Shown here: positions 1-7,902 of the stretch, in pieces
How positions within the stretch are numbered: the stretch's first letter is position 1
Layout: each line of letters begins with the position of its first letter
NCBI RefSeq assembly: GCF_029478665.1
Contig: NZ_JARPQB010000008.1
Span: forward strand, 1 to 64,000
Length of the DNA stretch: 64,000 nt
Direction: 5' to 3'
Origin: Pseudomonas entomophila
GTDB lineage: Bacteria; Pseudomonadota; Gammaproteobacteria; Pseudomonadales; Pseudomonadaceae
Notes under the pieces: model-generated
Told to the model about the DNA's origin: nothing
Databases searched by the model: none
What the model saw: only the letters and a program-made list of their open reading frames with translations
Program-made: the position numbers and the translations under genes

Positions 1-215
1 GCGGTGCTCGTCGCGACAACAACGGCGGCCGCAACCGCCGCGACGACACGACGCGCCAGGAACCGGCCGTGCGTAACCCGCGCGAGCCGCAGAATGCGCC
101 GGTGATCATTCGCAAGGAATCCAAGCTTGACCGTTATCCGACGCCCGAGCAGCTGGACGACCTGCCAAGCCGCCCACGGGGTGAGCGCCCGGCTCTGCTG
201 ACCCGCAAGGGTTGA
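1..215 (+). CDS. DEAD-box RNA helicase, C-terminal tail only (partial)
   Basis: Only the last 70 codons are present; the gene begins before the window. The tail is basic and low-complexity (runs of Arg, Asn, Asp and Gly), then ends in KLDRYPTPEQLDD and PALLTRKG. Such tails are typical of Pseudomonas RhlE-type ATP-dependent RNA helicases, which unwind structured RNA and often feed the degradosome. No helicase motif lies inside the window, so the family call rests on tail composition and on synteny with the helicase gene near the P. aeruginosa yceI/chp region. Another RNA-binding protein with an Arg-rich tail remains possible. Confidence 0.5.
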   Translation, partial: GARRDNNGGRNRRDDTTRQEPAVRNPREPQNAPVIIRKESKLDRYPTPEQLDDLPSRPRGERPALLTRKG

Positions 216-220
216 GGCCT

Positions 221-278
221 GTTCGCCGGCAAGCCGGCTCCTGCACGGATCATCGTAGGAGCCGGCTTGCCGGCGAAC
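221..278. repeat. REP doublet (family A, CGGCAAGCCGG type)
   Basis: Two inverted copies of the TTCGCCGGCAAGCCGGCTCC unit face each other across about 12 bases, just after the helicase stop codon. The RNA would form a long hairpin that could protect or end the helicase transcript. Confidence 0.9.
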
Positions 279-295
279 CGGTACTGTACATAAAC

Positions 296-324
296 AAAAA
301 CGCCGCCCATTGGGCGGCGTTTTT
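296..324. terminator. Bidirectional rho-independent terminator
   Basis: A perfect GC-rich stem, CGCCGCCC pairing with GGGCGGCG around a three-base loop, is flanked by five A on the left and five T on the right. It can therefore stop transcription from both the helicase gene (plus strand) and the convergent yceI gene (minus strand). Confidence 0.9.
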
Positions 325-338
325 GTGGGTGCAACTGA

Positions 339-917
339 TTACTTCTGCTTCACGCCTTCGACGCTGATGTCCAGGTCCAGGGTCTGCGAAGTAGCGCCCG
401 GCCCCTTGATGCCGAAGTCGTTCAGGTTCAGGGTGGTGGTGGCGTTGAAGCCGGCACGTTCGCCGCCCCACGGGTCCTTGCCTTCGCCATTGAACACAGC
501 CTTGAAGGTGACCGGCTTGGTCACGCCGTGCATGGTCAGGTCGCCAGTCACATCAGCGGTCTTGTCGCCAGTGGACTTGACGCTGGTGGAGACGAACTTG
601 GCTTCCGGGTACTTCTTCACATCCAGGAAGTCTTTGCTGGCAATGTGCTTGTCACGCTCGGCGTGGTTCGACCACAGGCTGGCAGTCTTCAGGTCGACGC
701 TGATCTTGCTGGCCTCGGGCTTGGCGCTGTCCCAGGTGAAGTTACCGTCGAAATCCTTGAAGGTACCGTGGATGAAGCTGTAGCCCAGGTGGCTGATCTT
801 CCAGTCGACGAACGCGTGCTGGCCTTCCTTGTCGATCTTGTACTCGGCAGCCATGGCCTGGCCGGCGGAAATCAGGGCGGTACCGAGCGCCAGGGCGGCA
901 AAAGTCTTTTTCAACAT
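339..917 (-). CDS. YceI family periplasmic protein
   Basis: A 192-residue secreted protein. Residues 1-23 form a signal peptide with an AMA cleavage site. The mature part has YceI/lipid-binding family features: [20 protein letters not shown] near the start and [14 protein letters not shown] late on. YceI proteins are beta-barrels that bind isoprenoid-type lipids; some are linked to pH or osmotic stress, and in P. aeruginosa the homologue is the secreted PasP. I start at the ATG at 917 because an AAGGA-type ribosome site precedes it and the signal peptide begins there; an upstream in-frame start would add 13 residues before the signal. It lies 35 bases after the cytochrome b561 gene, the same pairing as E. 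coli yceJ-yceI. Confidence 0.88.
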
Positions 918-952
918 CCTTACGTTCCTTCCATTGCAATTGAGGGTGAGGG

Positions 953-1504
953 TCAAGCTTTGCGGCCCAACATACGGGTCAGGGTCGCGTCACGGTCGAT
1001 GAAATGGTGCTTGAGTGCCGCCAGTGCATGCAGGACGGCGAAGATCACCAGCCCCCATGCCAGCCACAGGTGGATCACCCCGGCGGTATCAGCCTGGTCG
1101 GGCAGGTCGCTGACCAGCGCCGGCACCTCGAACAGGTCGAACACCGGAATGCCGACACCATCGGCGGTGGAGATCAGGTAGCCCGCGATCATCACCGCGA
1201 ACAACCCCAGGTACAGCGCCAGGTGGCCTAGCTTGGCGGCCAGGCGGGTCACCTTGCCATGGCTGGCCGGTGCCGGTGGCGGCGGGCTGACGAAACGCCA
1301 GATCACGCGCAGCAGCATGGCAGCCAGCAGCACCAGGCCAATGCTCTTGTGCAGGTCGGGGCCGGATTTGCGCCAGGGGCTGTAGTAATCCAGGCCGACC
1401 ATCCACAGCCCCAGGCCGAACAGGCCGAAGACCGCCAACGCCACGCCCCAGTGCAGGACGATGCTGACCAGGCCATAGCGAGAAGATGAGTTGCGCAGTT
1501 GCAT
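953..1504 (-). CDS. Cytochrome b561 family membrane protein
   Basis: A 183-residue integral membrane protein with four predicted helices. Candidate haem-ligating histidines are His18 (VLHWG) and His52 (DLHKSIG), with more in the last helix ([12 protein letters not shown]). This is the bacterial b561/YodB-YceJ family of di-haem proteins that pass electrons at the inner membrane, in some species to or from superoxide or quinone. It probably forms a transcription unit with the YceI gene downstream. Their repeated pairing across proteobacteria suggests shared function, possibly a quinone- or lipid-linked redox step. The electron donor cannot be told from sequence. Confidence 0.88.
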
Positions 1505-1689
1505 ATTGGCGTATTTCCCCGTGAAAGCTGTGCACAGACTAGCGCGTAACGTATCGAAGAAAAGCGGAAAAAATTGCTTCGGATAATCGAAAAATCCGAT
1601 ATTTAGTCTGCAACCTTCCCATTAAGGAAACATTAACGATAGACGTTGCGAGGGAGGCTGCCAATGCTGGAGGGTCGAGGCGTCAAAAG

Positions 1690-1735
1690 TTCGCCGGCAA
1701 GCCGGCTCCTGCGTAGGAGCCGGCTTGCCGGCGAA
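1690..1735. repeat. REP doublet (family A)
   Basis: A nearly perfect palindrome made of two head-to-head CGCCGGCAAGCCGGCTCCT units, ten bases before the stop codon of the minus-strand amine oxidase gene. It may act as that gene's transcript end. Confidence 0.9.
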
Positions 1736-1745
1736 GCACCAGGTA

Positions 1746-3608
1746 TCAGTTCGCGTTGGCCTGGCTATTCACCACTGGCTTTTTCGCAGGCTCGGACTTG
1801 GCCGTGGCCTTCTTCACCGGCTCAGGTTTGGTCGCAGGCTTGTGCGCTGCCTGCTTGGCCGCAGGCTTGGCGGCCGCTTTAGCCGGGGCCGGCTTGGTGG
1901 CGGCCGGTTTGACAGGCTCTTGCTTGGCCTCGATCACCGGGGCTGCCGGAGCAGGAGCCTGGACAGAGGCTGGCGCCGGTGCCGCCTCTTCAGCCTTGGC
2001 AACCGGTGCAACCTTGGCTTGCGGCTTTTCGTCACCACCGAACAGACGAGAGAAGAAGCCTGGCTTGTCCTGCGCGGCGGCTTCGGTCTTGACCGGCTCG
2101 GCCTTGGCTGGTGCCGGCTGCGACTTGTCGGAGGAACCGCCGAACAGGTTGGCGAAGAAACCACCCTTGTCCTTGGCCGCAACGGCGCCCACTGCAGCAG
2201 CAGCGGCCACTGGCGCTGCCTTGACCGGGTCGAACGACTTGCCTGCCGCCAGATCCTGCACCTGGCTGGCGGCACGCTGGCCACTGCGCAGGGCGCCTTC
2301 CAGGGTGCCGGGATAGAGCGCGTCGGTGTGCTCACCGGCAAAGGTGATGCGCTGCACCGGGCGCTCCCACAGGCGCCAGTACTTGCTGATCTGGCCTGGG
2401 CCGTAGGCCAGGTAGGCGCCACCGGTACCGGCATCGGTGCTGTAGCGGCGTACTTCGTAGCCAGTGAACGCGCCACGGGCTTGCGGGTAGAACGCATGCA
2501 GGCGAATCAGCACCTGGTCGACCATCTGCTTGTCGCCGAACGCCTGCAGCAGGCGCGCATTGTCACCGGACAGGTTGATCACCACATTGGCCCCGCCCTT
2601 GAGCGCCGGTTCGATCCACAGCATGCCCAGGCCGGCATTGCTGAAGATCTCGCCGGACATGCGCGCACGGCTTTCCCAGACCGGGTTCTTGAACTTGAGC
2701 ATCAGTTGGTCGCGCCAGCCGTAGTTGGTGCCCTTGAGCGCAGCCAGGTGCTGGTTGTCCAGGCCCGGGGTCATCTGGATCTTGGCCAGGGCGCGCAGGG
2801 GCACGGCCATCACCAGATAGTCGGCCTGGTAGCCGACGCTGCCGACCTTGACCGTCACCCCGTCCTTGTCCTGGACGATGGAGGTGACCGGCGAGCTGGT
2901 CTTGATGGTCTTCAGTTGCTTGACGAAGGCCTGGGCCAGCACCGGGCTGCCCCCCGGCAGGCGCGCGGCGCGCAGGTCACGGTCGCTGATGTTGCGGTAG
3001 ACGCGGTTCTGCTGGGCGAAGTACAGCAGCGAAAGGCGCGACGGTTCGTCGTAGCGGGTGCGAATCTGCTGGTTGACCAACTGACGGGCGGTCGCCGGCA
3101 GTTGCAGCTTGTCGAGCCAGGTGGACACATTCATCTGGTCCAGGGCGAACAACGTGCTGTTGCCCGCCGGGTTGAGCGGGTCATCGATCGAACGCGCCAG
3201 GTCGTCGAGGGTCTTCTCGTAGCGCTTGAGCGCCTCTGCGGTGGCCGGCTGCCTGGCGGTAAGGTCGGCGGCGCTGAAGTACTCGCCATCGATCAGGTAA
3301 CCGGGGGTGCGGACGAACTCAGGCGCCGGCAACGTACCGACCTTGAACTGTTCCAGGTACTGGTTGAGCACCGGCTGGGTCTTGCTGTTGCCGATCCACT
3401 CGCTGGTGGCCAGGCCCGAACGCCCACCCATGCCCGGCTTGGCTTCCAGCAGGGTGACCTGCCAGCCCTTGCCTTGCAGCTCGTAGGCAGCGGTCAGGCC
3501 AGCCAGGCCGCCGCCGACAACGATCGCAGTCTTGTCTTTGGCCAGCGTCACACCGCTGGACACCCCAATCAATACAAACGCGCACAGGCGCACCCAAGCA
3601 GCAGCCAT
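1746..3608 (-). CDS. Secreted flavin monoamine oxidase with Ala/Lys/Pro-rich tail
   Basis: A 620-residue FAD enzyme. Residues 1-23 look like a signal peptide. A Rossmann dinucleotide-binding motif VVGGGLAGL follows at about 30-38, then LLEAKPGMGGRSG. The FAD-closing motif FAGEHTDALYPGTLEGA lies near 425. This is the flavin amine oxidase superfamily, which oxidises amines to aldehyde, ammonia and peroxide; the substrate is unknown. The catalytic part ends around 450. About 160 further residues are rich in Ala, Lys and Pro and hold two copies of a short FF-x-x-LFGG motif (FFANLFGG and FFSRLFGG). The ATG at 3608 has a GGAG ribosome site nine bases upstream. It stands alone, transcribed away from the next genes. 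Confidence 0.85.
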   Translation of the reverse strand: MAAAWVRLCAFVLIGVSSGVTLAKDKTAIVVGGGLAGLTAAYELQGKGWQVTLLEAKPGMGGRSGLATSEWIGNSKTQPVLNQYLEQFKVGTLPAPEFVRTPGYLIDGEYFSAADLTARQPATAEALKRYEKTLDDLARSIDDPLNPAGNSTLFALDQMNVSTWLDKLQLPATARQLVNQQIRTRYDEPSRLSLLYFAQQNRVYRNISDRDLRAARLPGGSPVLAQAFVKQLKTIKTSSPVTSIVQDKDGVTVKVGSVGYQADYLVMAVPLRALAKIQMTPGLDNQHLAALKGTNYGWRDQLMLKFKNPVWESRARMSGEIFSNAGLGMLWIEPALKGGANVVINLSGDNARLLQAFGDKQMVDQVLIRLHAFYPQARGAFTGYEVRRYSTDAGTGGAYLAYGPGQISKYWRLWERPVQRITFAGEHTDALYPGTLEGALRSGQRAASQVQDLAAGKSFDPVKAAPVAAAAAVGAVAAKDKGGFFANLFGGSSDKSQPAPAKAEPVKTEAAAQDKPGFFSRLFGGDEKPQAKVAPVAKAEEAAPAPASVQAPAPAAPVIEAKQEPVKPAATKPAPAKAAAKPAAKQAAHKPATKPEPVKKATAKSEPAKKPVVNSQANAN

Positions 3609-3813
3609 GATGGCGAACTCCGGTAAGAGGGTTATTAGGGAAAAAGGAGGGGAACGCCCCCCGGGGCAGATGCGTTAAGAATACGTCACCTCTGCCCACC
3701 CTGCCACCGCAGTGCCATCAAGTGCTTTTGGCAACTGGTAATTTTGTCAGTTGCCCATCGGGCATCGTGTGGTCGATGCTCGCCCTGGCCCCATTCGCCG
3801 GCCAGGAGGCGCG

Positions 3814-4302
3814 ATGATCTATCAGAAGCGATTCGCCAGCGTGTCCCCCCAGTTGCTCGAGCAAAGACGGCCCTGGCGCACCGCGTCAGGCCTGCAGATC
3901 AGGTCCAACGGATCGTTGTGCACAGGCTTCTGGTCATCTGCCGGGCAAATGGATACCGAGCTGATCATTGGTAGCCAATGCGATGTCGAAATCAGCTTTG
4001 CCCGCGAGGTCGACAGCCTGGCCATCGAGTTCTACGCGGTCTGTGACGACGCCGACCAGTGCCCCCAGACCCTGCTCGAGATCGAGCGCCCTAACCAGGC
4101 TGGCCGGCCCGACGAGCCTGGCCATTTCTTCTGGCTGACCCTCGCCGAAGACTTTTCCATCGACAGCGTTCCCGGGGCCTACGCCACCGAGCCCAGGTGG
4201 CAGATGCTGCCAGGGCCGCTGCGCCGCCTGACCCTGTCGACCTCGCAGCACGCACAGCTGCATATCCGCAACCTGAAGTGGACGCCCGTCCGCCGTCATT
4301 GA
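3814..4302 (+). CDS. Hypothetical protein, family not recognised
   Basis: A 162-residue soluble protein with no signal peptide or membrane helix. It is moderately acidic, with a central beta-rich stretch (DVEISFAREVDSLAIEFYAV) and a C-terminal part (LRRLTLSTSQHAQLHIRNLKW) that reads like a small beta-sandwich. I recognise no catalytic motif. The start at 3814 is supported by a strong AGGAGG ribosome site four bases upstream; a longer frame from 3751 lacks one. It sits between the divergent amine oxidase gene and bioA, whose start lies 78 bases downstream, so it may be cotranscribed with bioA. Codon use resembles its neighbours, which argues for a real gene. Confidence 0.7.
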   Translation: MIYQKRFASVSPQLLEQRRPWRTASGLQIRSNGSLCTGFWSSAGQMDTELIIGSQCDVEISFAREVDSLAIEFYAVCDDADQCPQTLLEIERPNQAGRPDEPGHFFWLTLAEDFSIDSVPGAYATEPRWQMLPGPLRRLTLSTSQHAQLHIRNLKWTPVRRH

Positions 4303-4380
4303 GCCCCGAGGTTGTCCTGCCCTGTCGCATTGCTTAGGCTTACGCGGTCCAACCAAGCCGCAATGCCAGGAGAAGTGCCC

Positions 4381-5787
4381 ATGGGCCTCAACGATCAGTG
4401 GATGCAACGCGACCTGAAGGTCCTGTGGCACCCCTGCACCCAGATGAAAGACCACGAGCAGCTGCCACTGATCCCGATCCGTCGCGGCGAAGGCGTATGG
4501 CTCGAGGACTTCGAGGGCAAGCGCTACCTGGACGCGGTCAGTTCCTGGTGGGTCAATGTGTTCGGCCACGCCAACCCGCGCATCAACCAGCGCATCAAGG
4601 ACCAGGTCGACCAGCTGGAGCACGTGATTCTCGCCGGTTTCAGCCACCAGCCGGTGATCGAACTGTCCGAGCGCCTGGTGGCCATGACCCCGGCCGGCCT
4701 CGATCGGGTGTTCTACGCCGACAACGGCTCGTCGTGCATCGAAGTGGCGCTGAAGATGAGCTTCCACTACTGGCAGAACACCGGCAAACCCCAGAAGAAG
4801 CGCTTCGTCACCCTGACCAACAGCTACCATGGCGAGACCATCGCCGCCATGTCGGTGGGCGATGTGCCGCTGTTCACCGAGACTTACAAGGCCCTGCTGC
4901 TGGACACGATCAAGGTGCCCAGCCCGGACTGCTACCTGCGCCCCGAAGGCATGGGCTGGGAAGAACACTCGAGGAACATGTTCGCGGTCATGGAGCAGAC
5001 GCTGGCCGAGCAACACGCCAGAATCGCCGCGGTGATCGTCGAGCCGCTGATCCAGGGTGCTGGCGGCATGCGCATGTACCACCCGGTGTACCTCAAGCTG
5101 CTGCGCGAGGCCTGCGACCGCTACGACGTGCACCTGATCCACGACGAAATCGCCGTGGGCTTCGGCCGCACCGGGACGATGTTCGCCTGCGAGCAGGCCG
5201 GCATCCGCCCGGATTTCCTGTGCCTGTCCAAGGCCTTGACCGGTGGTTACCTGCCGCTGGCCGCCTGCCTGACCACCGACAAGGTGTACCAGGCCTTCTA
5301 CGACGACTACCCGACCCTGCGCGCCTTCCTCCATTCGCACAGCTACACCGGCAACCCGCTGGCTTGCGCCGCGGCGTTGGCGACCCTGGACATCTTCGCC
5401 CAGGACAACGTGATCGAAGCCAACAAGGCCTTGTCGGCGCGCATGGCCAGCGCCACCGCCCACCTGGCCGACCACGCTCACGTCGCCGAAGTCCGCCAGA
5501 CGGGCATGGCCCTGGCCATCGAGATGGTCAAGGACAAGGCCGGCAAGGTCGCCTTCCCCTGGCAGGAGCGTCGTGGCCTGAAGGTGTTCGAGCACGCCCT
5601 GGGCCGTGGCGCGCTATTGCGCCCGCTGGGCAGCGTGGTGTATTTCCTGCCGCCCTACGTGATCACCCCGGAACAGATCGACTTCCTGGCCGAGGTGGCC
5701 AGCGAAGGGATCGACATCGCCACCCGTGACAGTGTCAGCGTGGCGGTACCGGCGAATTTCCACCCCGATTTTCGCGATCCGGGCTAG
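4381..5787 (+). CDS. bioA: Adenosylmethionine-8-amino-7-oxononanoate aminotransferase
   Basis: A 468-residue PLP enzyme of biotin synthesis. It transfers an amino group from S-adenosylmethionine to KAPA to make DAPA. Visible family features are [10 protein letters not shown] near the start, [13 protein letters not shown], the phosphate-binding [14 protein letters not shown], the cofactor aspartate in [12 protein letters not shown] and the Schiff-base lysine Lys284 in LSKALTGG. Length fits the family (about 430-470). The ATG at 4381 has an AGGAG site nine bases upstream; an earlier in-frame ATG at 4312 would add 23 unconserved residues. The rest of the biotin genes are not here, which is usual for Pseudomonas. 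Confidence 0.96.
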   Translation: MGLNDQWMQRDLKVLWHPCTQMKDHEQLPLIPIRRGEGVWLEDFEGKRYLDAVSSWWVNVFGHANPRINQRIKDQVDQLEHVILAGFSHQPVIELSERLVAMTPAGLDRVFYADNGSSCIEVALKMSFHYWQNTGKPQKKRFVTLTNSYHGETIAAMSVGDVPLFTETYKALLLDTIKVPSPDCYLRPEGMGWEEHSRNMFAVMEQTLAEQHARIAAVIVEPLIQGAGGMRMYHPVYLKLLREACDRYDVHLIHDEIAVGFGRTGTMFACEQAGIRPDFLCLSKALTGGYLPLAACLTTDKVYQAFYDDYPTLRAFLHSHSYTGNPLACAAALATLDIFAQDNVIEANKALSARMASATAHLADHAHVAEVRQTGMALAIEMVKDKAGKVAFPWQERRGLKVFEHALGRGALLRPLGSVVYFLPPYVITPEQIDFLAEVASEGIDIATRDSVSVAVPANFHPDFRDPG

Positions 5788-5810
5788 GCCCCATGCCTTC
5801 ACCCGGTCCC

Positions 5811-5926
5811 TGTAGGAGCGGCCTTGTGCCGCGAAAGGGCTGCGAAGCGGCCCCGGCAGTTTCCGCTGCGAAGCTGAAAACCTGGGGCTGCTTCGCAGCC
5901 CTTTCGCGGCTCAAGGCCGCTCCTAC
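5811..5926. repeat. REP doublet (family B, AGCGGCCTTGTGCCGCG type)
   Basis: Inverted TGTAGGAGCGGCCTTGTGCC and GGCTCAAGGCCGCTCCTACA arms enclose a second inverted pair (GGGCTGCGAAGC with GCTTCGCAGCCC). It fills the bioA-rsmE gap and could fold into one long imperfect hairpin. Confidence 0.9.
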
Positions 5927-5963
5927 AAAGTGACGATGCCTCCATCAGATTCCGAGTAGAACC

Positions 5964-6683
5964 ATGAGACTCTCCCGCTTCTTCATCGACGCCCCGCTTG
6001 GCCTCGGCGAGCACGAGCTCCCCGAAGCCCAGGCCCACTACATCGGCCGCGTGCTGCGCATGGCCCCCGGCGACGCCGTGCAGTTGTTCGACGGCAGCGG
6101 CCAGGAATACCTCGGCCAATTGCTCGAGGTGGGCAAGAAAACCGTGCGCGTCAGCCTCGAACAGGCCCTCCCCGGCCAGGCCGAATCGCCCCTGCACATC
6201 CACCTCGGCCAGGGCCTGTCCCGCGGCGAGCGCATGGACTGGGCAATCCAGAAAGCCACCGAACTGGGCGTCAACGAAATCACCCCGATCGTCAGCGAGC
6301 GCTGCGAAGTACGCCTGAAAGACGAGCGCGCCGACAAGCGCCTGGCCCATTGGCGCCAGGTGGCGATCAGCGCCTGCGAGCAGTGCGGGCGCTCGAGTGT
6401 GCCGGTCATCCACCCACCGGTCACCCTGGCCGAATGGATCAAGGGCAGCGACGCCGACCTCAAGCTGGTCCTGCACCCGGTGGCGGCGCCGCTGACCAGC
6501 CACGCAAAGCCCGCCCGCCTGGCCTTCCTGATCGGCCCCGAAGGCGGCCTCAACGAAGCTGAGGTCGAGCAGGCCAAGGCCGCCGGCTTCCATGCCGCCC
6601 GCCTTGGCCCGCGGGTGCTGCGCACCGAGACCGCTCCGGTGGTGGCGCTGTCGGTGGCGCAGCAACTGTGGGGCGACTTCTAG
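5964..6683 (+). CDS. rsmE: 16S rRNA (uracil-1498-N3)-methyltransferase RsmE
   Basis: A 239-residue SPOUT-class methyltransferase that makes m3U1498 in 16S rRNA using S-adenosylmethionine. The N-terminal PUA-like RNA-binding part includes EAQAHYIGRVLRM. The knotted C-terminal domain has GERMDWAIQKATELGV, the SAM-binding LIGPEGGLNEAEVE and the closing LGPRVLRTETAPVVAL, all hallmarks of RsmE. It is the canonical copy, since its motifs are closest to the family consensus; a second, more divergent RsmE-family gene lies at 38165. Its stop overlaps that of the convergent TrhA gene by three to four bases. Confidence 0.95.
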   Translation: MRLSRFFIDAPLGLGEHELPEAQAHYIGRVLRMAPGDAVQLFDGSGQEYLGQLLEVGKKTVRVSLEQALPGQAESPLHIHLGQGLSRGERMDWAIQKATELGVNEITPIVSERCEVRLKDERADKRLAHWRQVAISACEQCGRSSVPVIHPPVTLAEWIKGSDADLKLVLHPVAAPLTSHAKPARLAFLIGPEGGLNEAEVEQAKAAGFHAARLGPRVLRTETAPVVALSVAQQLWGDF

Positions 6684-7297
6684 CGCACGTAGAGGTACAC
6701 CGCGACGAAGTGCATCAGGCTCCCGGCGATCACGAACAGGTGCCAGATGCCATGCCAGTGGCGGAAGCGGCTGTCGAAGGCGAAGAAGACGATGCCGACG
6801 GTGTAGAACACACCGCCGGCCGCCAGCCAGGCAAAACCTGCGGCCCCCAGGCTGGACAGCAATGGCTTGACCGCCACCAGCACGATCCAGCCCATCACCG
6901 CATAGATGACGATCGACAGGATCCGCGCTTCAGAGCGCGGCTTGATCTCCTGCAGCATGCCGATCACCGCCAGCCCCCAGACCACCCCGAACAGGCTCCA
7001 GCCCCAGGGCCCGCGCAGGCTGACCAGGCAGAACGGGGTGTAGCTGCCGGCGATCAGCAGGTAGATCGACAGGTGGTCGAGCTTGCGCATGACCTGCTTC
7101 GCTCGCCCACGGGTGCTGTGGTAGAGGGTGGAGATGCTGTAGAGCAGCAGCAGCGTGAAGCCGTAGATGGAAAAGCTGACGATCTTCCAGGGGTCGCCCT
7201 GGAGCCCGGCCACGACGATCAGCCAGACCGCGCCAATGCAGGCCAGTACCGCACCGACCAGGTGGGTCCAGGCGTTGAAACGTTCACCATGGTACAT
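6680..7297 (-). CDS. Hemolysin III / TrhA family membrane protein
   Basis: A 205-residue protein with seven predicted transmembrane helices of the PAQR/hemolysin III superfamily. Family features are the N-terminal EXFNAWTHLVGA, the second-helix STLYHSTRG with its conserved Ser and His, the DHLSIYLLIAGSYTPF segment and the C-terminal HWHGIWHLFVIAGS. The conserved histidines and aspartate probably bind a metal. Bacterial members are linked to membrane fluidity (TrhA) and only by old naming to haemolysis. The ATG at 7297 has AGGAGGT ten bases upstream. It is a single gene convergent with rsmE. Confidence 0.9.
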   Translation of the reverse strand: MYHGERFNAWTHLVGAVLACIGAVWLIVVAGLQGDPWKIVSFSIYGFTLLLLYSISTLYHSTRGRAKQVMRKLDHLSIYLLIAGSYTPFCLVSLRGPWGWSLFGVVWGLAVIGMLQEIKPRSEARILSIVIYAVMGWIVLVAVKPLLSSLGAAGFAWLAAGGVFYTVGIVFFAFDSRFRHWHGIWHLFVIAGSLMHFVAVYLYVR

Positions 7298-7349
7298 GCA
7301 GGCACAGACCTCCTGAGGCGGTGCGGGTTCTGAAAGAGACTGCCTTGCG

Positions 7350-7423
7350 ACCGGTTCGCCGGCAAGCCGGCTCCTGCAGGGGCGACGGGTTTGCCGCAGG
7401 AGCCGGCTTGCCGACGAACCGGT
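7350..7423. repeat. REP doublet (family A)
   Basis: Inverted ACCGGTTCGCCGGCAAGCC and GGCTTGCCGACGAACCGGT arms separated by a short centre, just past the end of the chp operon. Probably helps end the long pil-chp transcript. Confidence 0.9.
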
Positions 7424-7428
7424 CCATT

Positions 7429-7902
7429 CTAATTGGCCGCTGATTGCAGTTCGGCGTCACGCACCAACCGCTCCAGCCCCGCCAGGTCCGGCACCCGCGC
7501 CACCTGCTCGCCCACCTGCACCGCCGCCAGCTCCAGCCCGGCCAGCGGCACATCCACGTAGTTGAGCTGGCTGTCGAGCTTGCACGAACGCGGAATCCCC
7601 TGCAGCAGCATCGCCAGGTAACGTAGCCCAGTATCGCCCAGCGCATTGAGCACGACGATCCGCGCCCGCTCGCCAGACGGGGTATGACCGCCACAGGCGG
7701 TCTCGAAGCCGATCAGCGGCAGGCGCTGCTGGCGCCAGTCGACCCAGCCCAGGTGCCAGGTCGGCTCACCGGGCTCGCAGGCGATCGCAGGGTGGCCGAT
7801 CAGTTCGGCCACCGCGACGTTGGGCAACACCAGCGTGCGGTCGCCCAGGGGCAGCAACAGGCCGGTCAGGCTGCTGCGCTGGCCGGCGATGTGGTCAAGC
7901 AT
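7429..7902 (-). CDS. chpC: CheW-like adaptor (ChpC-like), last gene of the pil-chp operon
   Basis: A 157-residue single CheW domain. CheW folds couple receptors to a CheA-type kinase through paired beta-barrels; visible features are LLPLGDRTLVLPNVAVAELIG at the start, GWVDWRQQRLPLIGF in the middle and VDVPLAGLELAAVQVGEQV at the end. It overlaps the end of chpA by eight bases, so it is translationally coupled to it. P. aeruginosa has a CheW-like ChpC in its Pil-Chp cluster in addition to PilI, and I assign this gene by that position. No other chp accessory gene (chpB, chpD, chpE) follows, so the name is inference. Confidence 0.7.
   Translation of the reverse strand: MLDHIAGQRSSLTGLLLPLGDRTLVLPNVAVAELIGHPAIACEPGEPTWHLGWVDWRQQRLPLIGFETACGGHTPSGERARIVVLNALGDTGLRYLAMLLQGIPRSCKLDSQLNYVDVPLAGLELAAVQVGEQVARVPDLAGLERLVRDAELQSAAN

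Noticed and set aside
1725-3626. A long open frame on the plus strand opposite the amine oxidase gene (about 630 codons).
   Set aside because: It mirrors the GC-rich codon pattern of the real gene, is Arg/Gly/Leu-rich and has no ribosome site or domain.
3751-3813. An upstream extension of the unknown gene before bioA.
   Set aside because: No ribosome site at 3751, whereas AGGAGG lies four bases before 3814.
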